In this document: positions 24,798 through 32,050 of the stretch, piece by piece | Layout of the letters: each line of letters opens with the position of its first letter | Position numbering within the stretch: position 1 is the stretch's first letter | Assembly: GCA_001542995.1 (NCBI GenBank) | Contig: LFLA01000003.1 | Location: 295,724-359,723, forward strand | Length of the DNA stretch: 64,000 nucleotides | Direction of reading: 5' to 3' | Origin: Nitrospina sp. LS_NOB | Lineage (GTDB): Bacteria > Nitrospinota > Nitrospinia > Nitrospinales > VA-1 | Position numbers and translations under genes: made by a program | Notes under the pieces: model-generated | What the model was told of the DNA's origin: nothing | Database searches by the model: none | The model's input: the letters and a program-made list of their open reading frames with translations, nothing else

Positions 24798-27634
24798 GAT
24801 CGGATCATTTTTATTGGCCTCGAAAAAATTGATCCCGACACCCTCCCGACACCCTGATGAAGCGCTCCATCGGGATTTTGCCAGAACTCCAAATGATGAA
24901 CGGGTCCTGGAGCAAGCCCTTTTTTATGATTGCGCTTTTGGCTTTGAGGTTTGGTTGCTGTACTTTGATGTATGATTTCTATAATGGGGTGTTCTTTTTT
25001 GAGCACCCTTACACGTAATACACCAAGGTTTTTAGCAAAATCGGGAAGTGCCAATTTCAGCTCTTTGTCATTCTCGAATGTATTGGCAAAGTTCATGAAC
25101 TTTTCTCGCAGGTCTGGATCACGGATAGCACCAATTTCATTCCTCGAAAGATCGCTTGAAGGTTTTCTGCGGACTACGTTATAGCCGTTTTCTTTTTCCC
25201 AGCTGCTGGGATGCTGAATGATTCCGTAGGCGGTGTCTTCGTGCAAGGGGCCTTGAATGCCGTGGTCGGGTTTATGGGAAACAACAATGTGGTTAATTTT
25301 TTCTTCCGCTTCCTTGTGGAACCCAGCCCAAACCTCCGGGGCCTTGAGTCGGGGTTTTACCGGGTCTGAAAGTTCTTCGGACGGTTCCAACAGACCGGCA
25401 CCGGTTAATTGCGAGACACGTTGCAACAAACCTTGATCGGTCAGGGCTGTTACCAGAGCATCGATAGCATGGTGCCGGTGATCGTTGCGATCTTTTATCC
25501 CCCTTTCACCTAAAATATCATTCAAACCAAGTTTATGTCGAAGCATGGCGGTTAAAACTCCCGGAATGACCCGCACCGTTCGACAAATATGGGACAGGTA
25601 TTCCGTGGCAACTGTTGAAAGGTAACGGGTATCATTAAGATGGCGTGCCAGAAACTGGTTTTCATCATCGAAACGTTCCATAGCCTCGGGAAGAAACCGC
25701 ATGAACTTGCGTTTGGGCAATTGGTGTGCCCGGTCGAGAATGTCTCCATAATCATAGCCGGTATCCCCCGCCCCAAAAGCTTTAAATGGGCCGCGATCGT
25801 GTTTGAGATGATTGGCTTCTCTTGTCGCAAGTGTTTTATTGTTCTGGGAGTCGTCCAGGGTTTTGGATAACGGTAAAATATGCTCAATTTCTATTTGAGG
25901 GCTGAACAGGTTGACAGGTGTTATTTTTTCACCCGAAAAAGGACACAGCCGGTCGTTAGGGTCTGAACTCAACTCTTCCCACAGTTTGTATTTGAGCCGG
26001 TTAGGTCCGTTGTTTTCCAGGCACAATATTTTCAGTTCGCCCTCTATGCGCTCGTTATTTTTCTGGTTTTTTCTTTGTTCTTTTTCCAGATCGTCTTTGC
26101 GTTTTTTGCTTAGTTTGAGGTTGCGGGCCAGTTCGACCACGATTTCTTGCGGGTGACCATGCGTTGTGACAATGTCGTTCACCACCTTCTGCAACTGGTT
26201 GAGTGCCACATGCACGGTGGGGTTGCCGATCTTGCCGAATTTTTTTTCAGGAGATGCTTCATCAGGGTCGCCAAAGGCCACGGCTTTGGGCAGCATTTTT
26301 CCGTAATAATCCAATTTCTCCACCAGTTCATCAGGGCGATTGTTGCTGTGGTGATAGCCCAGTTTCTTCACCGCTTCATCATAACGAAGGCCGTCATCCC
26401 GCATACAGCAAACCAGTTTTTGCAGAACGGCAATGCCGAACCGACAATAGCCCTTCGGAAAATCTTCAGGCAGTAGGCTGGCAAGGTTGCGGGCCTGCTC
26501 TTCACTGACCGACCAGGTATTCATGGCTTTTTGAATGACGGCTTTTTCATCTTCTATATCGAGGAGTTCCTCGACGATTTGGTCGCGGATTTTATCTGAG
26601 AAGTCGAACCATTTTTCACCAAAATATTTTTTGTCGGAAAGAAGTTTTGCCGTGACGTTACCCTTGAGGTCTTTTCGTTTTTCGTCTTCAAGGTTAAACT
26701 GAACCCCTTCGGGTAATTCCAGGGTCGTGCGTACTTTTCCAAACTTGACTGTCTTTTGTTTGTGAAGTAAATTCCATAATTTTTTTCTTTGTTCGGCAGT
26801 AAGAAAATGTTTCCCCCCCTTCTCATCGATCCAGGCGAGGTTGGTGATATCCTGGGCGATGCGGAATTTCTGAAAACTTGGTAAGGCGGCGCGGGCGCGG
26901 TATTCATTTGGCTCAAGCTGGCATCGTCCGGGTTCGGGTGTTTTTAAATCCCGTTGGTGGAAGATAATTGTTTCTAAGGCTTGCCACTCATCTCCAGTGA
27001 GTTTTTGGTGTCGAAGTTGACAACTTCTGATTTGGGTGAACTCATCCCGGTACAGGGCACGGGTGGGGTAGAGTTTTTCATCAATACGGGCTCTCACCCT
27101 TTGTTTGTTTTTGTCTCGGAGCCAGAGATATTCACCTAAAGTTCTGGCAGGGGATGCATCAAGAGCTTCTTTAAGCCCATCTATATCGGGTTTGATTTTT
27201 TGTCCCTCTTCTTTGGTGGTGGTTTTACGATTGCTCAGAAAACCACGGCGTTGATTGAGGTGATACAGGGCGCGGCCCAGCTCATGAGGTGCAAGGGAGT
27301 TTTCAATGGCTTTGGCCCGAAGTTCATAGGGGTTCAATACTTCAAGCTTCTTGCGTTCATATTTATTTTTGGGCATGAGACCAAGCTCAACCAGCTTTTG
27401 CATGAGAGCCCCTTTCCGTCCGAGAAAACGGTCTCTACGCCTGCGAGCACCCCGATTCAGCCTGCGGGCTTCGGCGAGTGAAGAACCGCTTTTTGGGTCT
27501 CGACCGTCCGAAAAAATTCGGGCTCCAGCCAAGAGTATTTTTTCAGGAATACTTTTTTCGTTGAGTTTTAGCAGGCACCAGCCCAGAGAGTTTGTGCCTA
27601 AATCTATGCCCAGCCTGTAATTGATTCTATCCAC
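24794..27634 (-). CDS. cas9: type II-C CRISPR nuclease Cas9, C-terminally truncated by a frameshift
   Basis: The open frame gives 946 residues. Domains in order: RuvC-I (YRLGIDLGTNSLGW), arginine-rich bridge helix (ARRLNRGARRRRDRFLGRK), recognition lobe, RuvC-II (IVVELARNL), HNH (IEIEHILPLSKTLDD, then NNKTLATREANHLK) and RuvC-III (RNDHRHHAIDALVTAL). All visible catalytic residues are kept. After HQGVG the frame is shifted by the 11-bp duplication and ends in 16 foreign residues (RVSGSIFSRPIKMIRS). The restored protein would be 1038 residues, normal for II-C. The GTG at 27634 is chosen as start because GGGGG lies 6 bp upstream and the protein then starts just before RuvC-I. An ATG at 27709 would run into the tracrRNA gene. 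Whether the split product works is not known. Confidence 0.93.
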   Translation of the reverse strand: MDRINYRLGIDLGTNSLGWCLLKLNEKSIPEKILLAGARIFSDGRDPKSGSSLAEARRLNRGARRRRDRFLGRKGALMQKLVELGLMPKNKYERKKLEVLNPYELRAKAIENSLAPHELGRALYHLNQRRGFLSNRKTTTKEEGQKIKPDIDGLKEALDASPARTLGEYLWLRDKNKQRVRARIDEKLYPTRALYRDEFTQIRSCQLRHQKLTGDEWQALETIIFHQRDLKTPEPGRCQLEPNEYRARAALPSFQKFRIAQDITNLAWIDEKGGKHFLTAEQRKKLWNLLHKQKTVKFGKVRTTLELPEGVQFNLEDEKRKDLKGNVTAKLLSDKKYFGEKWFDFSDKIRDQIVEELLDIEDEKAVIQKAMNTWSVSEEQARNLASLLPEDFPKGYCRFGIAVLQKLVCCMRDDGLRYDEAVKKLGYHHSNNRPDELVEKLDYYGKMLPKAVAFGDPDEASPEKKFGKIGNPTVHVALNQLQKVVNDIVTTHGHPQEIVVELARNLKLSKKRKDDLEKEQRKNQKNNERIEGELKILCLENNGPNRLKYKLWEELSSDPNDRLCPFSGEKITPVNLFSPQIEIEHILPLSKTLDDSQNNKTLATREANHLKHDRGPFKAFGAGDTGYDYGDILDRAHQLPKRKFMRFLPEAMERFDDENQFLARHLNDTRYLSTVATEYLSHICRTVRVIPGVLTAMLRHKLGLNDILGERGIKDRNDHRHHAIDALVTALTDQGLLQRVSQLTGAGLLEPSEELSDPVKPRLKAPEVWAGFHKEAEEKINHIVVSHKPDHGIQGPLHEDTAYGIIQHPSSWEKENGYNVVRRKPSSDLSRNEIGAIRDPDLREKFMNFANTFENDKELKLALPDFAKNLGVLRVRVLKKEHPIIEIIHQSTATKPQSQKRNHKKGLAPGPVHHLEFWQNPDGALHQGVGRVSGSIFSRPIKMIRS
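24833..24854. repeat. exact 11-bp tandem duplication inside cas9
   Basis: On the plus strand TCCCGACACCC occurs twice head to tail (24833-24843 and 24844-24854). Eleven is not a multiple of three, so the second copy shifts the cas9 frame. With a single copy the minus strand reads HQGVG followed by INFFEANKNDPIMKRPHP without a stop. Confidence 0.95.
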
Positions 27635-27690
27635 AGGTTTCCCCCAAAAAAGTTTGACTAAATAATTGAATATGTCATTATAACAGAAAT

Positions 27691-27792
27691 ATCCATAAAT
27701 ATGGAACACCGATTATTGGTCTAACCGGTAACAAGTGCTTGCCTGCGGGTAAGCGCACAAAATTAAAAGGCAGGCTGCGGCCTGCCTTTTTT
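27691..27792 (+). ncRNA. tracrRNA of the type II-C system
   Basis: The anti-repeat GGTCTAACCGGTAAC (27718-27732) pairs with the first 14 bases of the CRISPR repeat, with one bulged U. A hairpin follows (CTTGCC, TGCG loop, GGTAAG). Last is a perfect 11-bp terminator stem (AAAAGGCAGGC at 27765-27775, loop TGCG, GCCTGCCTTTT) with a T run to 27792. A possible promoter is TTGACT (27654-27659) and TATAAC (27679-27684), spaced 19 bp, so the 5' end near 27691 is an estimate. It is transcribed divergently from cas9. Confidence 0.88.
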
Positions 27793-27819
27793 ATTTGGAA
27801 TGATCTCGTAGGTGACCCA

Positions 27820-27846
27820 CCCCTGCTTCGGTAGGGGCATTTTTTT
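27820..27846 (+). terminator. second terminator downstream of tracrRNA
   Basis: CCCCTGC and GTAGGGG form a stem closed by a TTCG tetraloop (27820-27837), followed by CATTTTTTT. It lies 28 bp after the tracrRNA terminator. It may be a backup stop or the end of a separate short transcript. Confidence 0.7.
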
Positions 27847-27910
27847 GTGAAGGGGCAGACCATTGTCCGCTGGTTGACAACCTGCTTTATTTGAGGAAGA
27901 AACATTAGTG

Positions 27911-28027
27911 ATGAAAAACTTACGCTGTTCGAAGTGTCCCGCTAAGTTAAAAGTTGCTGGTATGCGGTTTGATTTAAGCGGACCGTATTATGCTACGGAA
28001 CCTGAAGATCCCAGTCTTGATTTTTAG
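27911..28027 (+). CDS. very short cysteine-pair protein, uncertain
   Basis: A 38-codon frame starting MKNLRCSKCPAKLKVAGMRF with one C-x2-C pair and an acidic C-terminus. GAGGAAG lies about 12 bp upstream, and a GTG directly before the ATG is an alternative start. It resembles one half of a zinc ribbon. It could be a genuine small gene or a remnant. No homologue is recognised. Confidence 0.3.
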   Translation: MKNLRCSKCPAKLKVAGMRFDLSGPYYATEPEDPSLDF

Positions 28028-28094
28028 GTTTTATCGGATTCTATAATTCTCATATGTGTTGGGCTGTTGTTATTTACTTACATCAATATGCGGT

Positions 28095-28208
28095 CCTTCG
28101 ACAGGCTCAGCATGACAGGGACCTCAACTGACCGTCATCGCGAGCGGACTGGAAGGCGCGCGGCGATCCAAGCTTTTTCTGGATTGCTTCGTTCTACCTC
28201 TGCGGGGC
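28095..28208. repeat. dispersed intergenic repeat (CTTCGACAGGCTCAGCATGACA type)
   Basis: The core CCTTCGACAGGCTCAGCATGACAGG (28095-28119) is followed by GTCATCGCGAGCGGACTGG and GGATTGCTTCGTTC. This is the composite of short elements found scattered through many bacterial genomes. A second, inverted copy of the core with one mismatch lies at 59014-59035. The remaining sequence of 28028-28510 holds no supported gene. Confidence 0.6.
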
Positions 28209-28510
28209 ATGAAAGTTATTGATGTTTTTCTATTGCGGACTTAAACGCTTTGAAATGAATTGAATAGGAAAGATTGCCCGCCTCATTTCCCTTCCCAGTT
28301 TGTCCTGCTCTCTAAAGATGGCTTGAAATATCCCTTATATTTGTTAAATTAACGTTATAAAGTTTTGACTTTTGCCGAGAAATTTGGAATGTTTATAGTT
28401 CTTAATCATCAGGATTAGAAGTTAGTTGATAGCGGCTCTTGTTTCATGGTTTGAGGAAGTAGGATTAATTTTCCCGGTTGGCGGGTGTACTATTTACCAA
28501 ACGAGGCGAT

Positions 28511-30598
28511 ATGAAACAATATAAACTTCAAAATATCAGAAATATCGGATTGGTGGGCCACGGGGGAACGGGAAAAACATCTTTAGCCGAAGCGATTCTG
28601 TATTTTACCGGAGTCTCTGACCGATTGGGTCAAGTGGGCGATGTCTCATCCGTTATGGATTATGACCCAGATGAAATAAAGCGTGGTCATTCCATAGATG
28701 CCTCGGTCTCGTTTTGTGAAGTGGACGGAACGAAATTAAACCTCGTCGACATGCCGGGGAGTAGTAACTTCATCGCTGATACGCCTGCTGGCCTCAGGGT
28801 GGTCGATGGTTTGATTTTTGTGATCAGTGCCGATGAAGGGGTGCAATTTTATACGGAAAAAATATGGAACTGGGCCGACCAACTGAACCTGCCCAGAATT
28901 ATTTTCCTGAATAAGCTGGACCATGAGCGGGCTAATATCGCTCCCATCCTGGAATCCATTAAAAAGAAATTCAAAAAAAACCCGGTTTTTATGCAACTCC
29001 CCAATGCCACCGGGGAAAATTTTTCAGGGATTGTGGACCTTATCGACAATCATTATGTCTCCTATGACAAAAATGGTAAAGGGGATGGCAAGACAGGGGA
29101 AACACCAGCTGATATTAAAGATGAAATGGAACTCAGCCACGCTGATTTAATGGAAGCGGTGGCGGAAGTCGATGATGATCTGATTGAAACATATCTTGAG
29201 CAGGGAGAGTTGAACGAGGAGGAATTTTCCAAAGGATTAAAAGAGGGCATCCGAAATGGTCAGTTGATCCCTGTGCTTGGAGGGTCGGCTCTGCGTAATA
29301 TAGGTGTGGACCTTCTGCTCAAGGCGGCCATTAAATATCTTCCTTCGCCTGATTTGCGGGCTCCGGTGACGGCAAAACGATTGAAGGATGATTCGGAGGT
29401 CACCTGTTCCGCAAATGGCAGTAAGTCGGCTTCGGGTCTGGTGTTCAAAACCATTGCCGATCCCTATGCTGGAAAACTGACTTTGTTTAGAATGTTTTCG
29501 GGTTCCCTTAAAGGCGACTCCACTGTTTACAATTCCACCCAGGATGTGAATGAACGTGTGGGGCAGTTGTATATGCTCCAGGGCAAAAAGCAGATTCAGG
29601 TTTCTGAAATCTCCGAGGGAGATATGGGAGCTGTGGCCAAGTTGAAGTCAACGATAACCGGTGACACATTTTCTGATGCAGAGGAGAAGGTGGTGTTCCC
29701 GCCCATTGCTTTTCCATTGCCGGTTTTTTCGCGGGCATTGGAACCTAAATCAAGGGCCGACGAAGAAAAAATCAGTAGTTCCCTGCATAGGCTGTTGGAA
29801 GAGGACCCAACCCTGAAGATGGAAAGGAATGCTCAAACCGGACAGTTGTTGCTCTCTGGATTGGGCCAGGTTCACTTTGATGTAACGCTGGAGAGATTGA
29901 AACGACGTTTCGGCGTTGAGGTGGTTGTCAAGGCGCCCAAAGTCCCTTATCGCGAAACGATTAAAGGTTCCACAAAGGTGCAGGGAAAATATAAAAAACA
30001 AACGGGCGGGAAGGGCCAGTTTGGAGACACCTGGATAGAAATCTCTCCCTTGAAGAAAGGAGAAGGCTATATTTTTGTGGACAAAATTGTTGGAGGTGCT
30101 ATCCCAAAGACTTATATTCCTGCTGTTGACAAGGGGATTCAGGAGGCAATGGCCAATGGCATCATCGCGCATTACCCGATGGTCGACGTAAAGGTGAGCT
30201 TATATGATGGGTCTTACCACAATGTGGATTCATCGGAAATGGCGTTCAAGATTGCCGGTTCACTTGGATTCAAAAAAGGAGTCATGGATTGTAAGCCGAT
30301 TCTTACTGAACCGATCATGAATATGGAAATCGTGGTGCCGGGCGACCATGTTGGGGATATAATGGGCGATATCAATTCCAAGCGCGGTAAGATTCAGGGG
30401 ATTGATTCCGGCGATGACACCCAGACCATCCGTGCGTATGTGCCGATGGCGGAAGTCTTGAATTATGCCGCTGACCTGACTTCCATGACAGGAGGGCAGG
30501 GTATGTTTGTCATGGAATATGATCATTATGAAGATGTCCCGGAACATTTGATGAAAAAAATTATTGATGAAGCCAACCAGGCATATGAAGAAAAGTAG
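28511..30598 (+). CDS. elongation factor G-like GTPase (EF-G paralogue)
   Basis: A 695-residue translational GTPase with all EF-G domains. G1 is GLVGHGGTGKTSL, G3 is VDMPGSSNF and G4 is FLNKLDHE. Domain IV has GSTKVQGKYKKQTGGKGQFGD. Canonical EF-G has DTPGH at G3. Here the catalytic histidine position is serine and the preceding residues are DMPG, which marks the diverged EF-G-like branch rather than the main fusA. ATG 28511 has GAGG 6 bp upstream and is preferred over TTG 28478. The precise role is unknown; ribosome recycling or a specialised translocase is possible. Confidence 0.87.
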   Translation: MKQYKLQNIRNIGLVGHGGTGKTSLAEAILYFTGVSDRLGQVGDVSSVMDYDPDEIKRGHSIDASVSFCEVDGTKLNLVDMPGSSNFIADTPAGLRVVDGLIFVISADEGVQFYTEKIWNWADQLNLPRIIFLNKLDHERANIAPILESIKKKFKKNPVFMQLPNATGENFSGIVDLIDNHYVSYDKNGKGDGKTGETPADIKDEMELSHADLMEAVAEVDDDLIETYLEQGELNEEEFSKGLKEGIRNGQLIPVLGGSALRNIGVDLLLKAAIKYLPSPDLRAPVTAKRLKDDSEVTCSANGSKSASGLVFKTIADPYAGKLTLFRMFSGSLKGDSTVYNSTQDVNERVGQLYMLQGKKQIQVSEISEGDMGAVAKLKSTITGDTFSDAEEKVVFPPIAFPLPVFSRALEPKSRADEEKISSSLHRLLEEDPTLKMERNAQTGQLLLSGLGQVHFDVTLERLKRRFGVEVVVKAPKVPYRETIKGSTKVQGKYKKQTGGKGQFGDTWIEISPLKKGEGYIFVDKIVGGAIPKTYIPAVDKGIQEAMANGIIAHYPMVDVKVSLYDGSYHNVDSSEMAFKIAGSLGFKKGVMDCKPILTEPIMNMEIVVPGDHVGDIMGDINSKRGKIQGIDSGDDTQTIRAYVPMAEVLNYAADLTSMTGGQGMFVMEYDHYEDVPEHLMKKIIDEANQAYEEK

Positions 30599-30650
30599 AA
30601 GGAAGGACAGAAGATATTAAAAAAGGCTTTCATTTTTTGAGGGAACAGTT

Positions 30651-30980
30651 TTGAATAAAGTCGATTTAAATGGAACTCTGGTGAAGGCAGATATTGTTGA
30701 CCAGGTTTATGAGAAAGTCGGGTTCACACGCCAGGAAGCTGTCCAGGCTGTGGAGATTTTGTTTGACGAAATTAAATCTGAATTGGCTCATGGTAATAAC
30801 GTTCGTATCTCAAGGTTTGCCAGTTTTATTTTACGGGAGAAAAAGGCCCGAAATGCCCGCAATCCCAAAACCGGTGAAACAATTCGTATTCGTCCCCGGA
30901 CGGTATTGACCTTTAAACCCAGTAAACAGTTACTGGACTCCACCAACCAATCTTCCTGTGATGACAACTCTGATTCCTGA
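30651..30980 (+). CDS. ihfA: integration host factor alpha subunit (HU family)
   Basis: A 109-residue DNA-bending protein. It starts with TTG preceded by GAGGGA. Signatures are [21 protein letters not shown] and [25 protein letters not shown], with the IHF-type NPKTGE beta arm. The C-terminus extends past the HU core by about 10 residues. It is followed by a MerR-type gene overlapping its end, an arrangement common in deltaproteobacteria. Confidence 0.88.
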   Translation: MNKVDLNGTLVKADIVDQVYEKVGFTRQEAVQAVEILFDEIKSELAHGNNVRISRFASFILREKKARNARNPKTGETIRIRPRTVLTFKPSKQLLDSTNQSSCDDNSDS

Positions 30981-31323
30981 TAAGTTATTTTTTAAGATTG
31001 GCGAAGTCGCGGAGCTAGCTGGCGTGGAGCAACATGTTTTGCGCTATTGGGAAGACGAAATCGATGCGTTGAAACCGACTAAAAACAAATCTGGGCAAAG
31101 GTTGTATCAGAAAAGGGATGTCGAACTGGTCCTGGAAATCAAACGCCTGCTTTATACAGAAAAATTCACCATCGTCGGCGCCAAAAATAAACTGAAAAGG
31201 TTTAAAAGAAAAGGCACCCAAATGGATTTCGCCTATGACCGCGAGTCTTTCCTGGAATGGAAAAGGGAGATGAAAAATGAGTTGGAGTCTATTTTAAAAA
31301 CTCTTGAATATCCTAAGGGTTGA
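30961..31323 (+). CDS. MerR family transcriptional regulator
   Basis: A 120-residue protein with the MerR winged helix: [25 protein letters not shown] (helix-turn-helix, positions about 10-34) and a second helix pair with [14 protein letters not shown]. The C-terminal region is short, with no obvious effector domain or metal-binding cysteines. It overlaps ihfA by 20 bp, so the two are co-translated. Confidence 0.87.
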   Translation: MTTLIPDKLFFKIGEVAELAGVEQHVLRYWEDEIDALKPTKNKSGQRLYQKRDVELVLEIKRLLYTEKFTIVGAKNKLKRFKRKGTQMDFAYDRESFLEWKREMKNELESILKTLEYPKG

Positions 31324-31346
31324 AAAACCTCTATCCCCAGCGGGCA

Positions 31347-31385
31347 ATAAAAAACCTCCCGGGGGAAAGCCGGGAGGTTTTTTAT
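31347..31385. terminator. bidirectional terminator between merR and the redoxin gene
   Basis: AAAAACCTCCCGG pairs with CCGGGAGGTTTTTT across a short GGGAAAG loop. A runs on one side and T runs on the other allow it to serve both converging genes. Confidence 0.85.
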
Positions 31386-31403
31386 TGAAGGACAGTCTGT
31401 TTT

Positions 31404-31877
31404 TCAGGAGAACGCTTTTTTTGCTACCTCTACCAGAGCATCAACAGTTCTGCACCCCAATAGCTCAGCATCTTCCCGGGCGATCTGCTCACCATTCGCA
31501 TCCACTGCAATGACGGAGCGTTGCAGGTAACGGCTTTTGACCCCTTCCAGCGTCAGCTTGTTGGCATTGCCAAACTCCTGACTCACATCCTGGAACACAT
31601 TGGGCAAACCTCTTCCTGCGTTACTCAAAATATCGGTTCCTACCACAACAATGACTTCATCAACGCCTGCGGCTTTGAATTTGTCCTGGTTATCTTTGAC
31701 AATATCAAATTCTTGGTTGCAGAAACCGCCAGCGCCCGGGAGGGTGATAATGAGTCTCTTGCCCTTGAAATCGTCGATCGACAGTTCTTGTTCTAGTGGT
31801 GTGGAGGCGGCTTTTTCTACCGACCAGTCCGGATTTAACCTGATTAATTTTACATTGCTGCCTGGCAGTTTTGCCAT
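31404..31877 (-). CDS. redoxin-family peroxiredoxin-like protein
   Basis: A 157-residue thioredoxin-fold protein of the Prx5/redoxin type. KRLIITLPGAGGFCNQEF (about residues 40-57) occupies the place of the peroxiredoxin PGAFTPTCS motif. The cysteine is kept but the usual threonine is glycine, so peroxidase activity is uncertain. A second cysteine (LLGCRTV) near the C-terminus could be the resolving residue. AAGGAGG lies ahead of the start. It is monocistronic and faces the merR gene across a shared terminator. Confidence 0.72.
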   Translation of the reverse strand: MAKLPGSNVKLIRLNPDWSVEKAASTPLEQELSIDDFKGKRLIITLPGAGGFCNQEFDIVKDNQDKFKAAGVDEVIVVVGTDILSNAGRGLPNVFQDVSQEFGNANKLTLEGVKSRYLQRSVIAVDANGEQIAREDAELLGCRTVDALVEVAKKAFS

Positions 31878-32050
31878 GGAAAAACCTCCTTTTTAGGTTG
31901 TTAAGAGACACTTTTAAGATGTCCGAACGTGCGGAAAGATGCAAAAATTGTACAAATATATTTCCAGCACTTTACCCAAGGTAACATATTGATTTTGTAT
32001 ACCTACTCTGACTATGGCGAAATAAAGTTTATTCTGCTAATCTATGAGCA

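Noticed and set aside
27635..27709. An extra 25 residues at the Cas9 N-terminus (ATG 27709)
   Set aside because: It overlaps the tracrRNA promoter and leader, is hydrophobic and unlike Cas9. GTG 27634 with GGGGG upstream starts just before RuvC-I.
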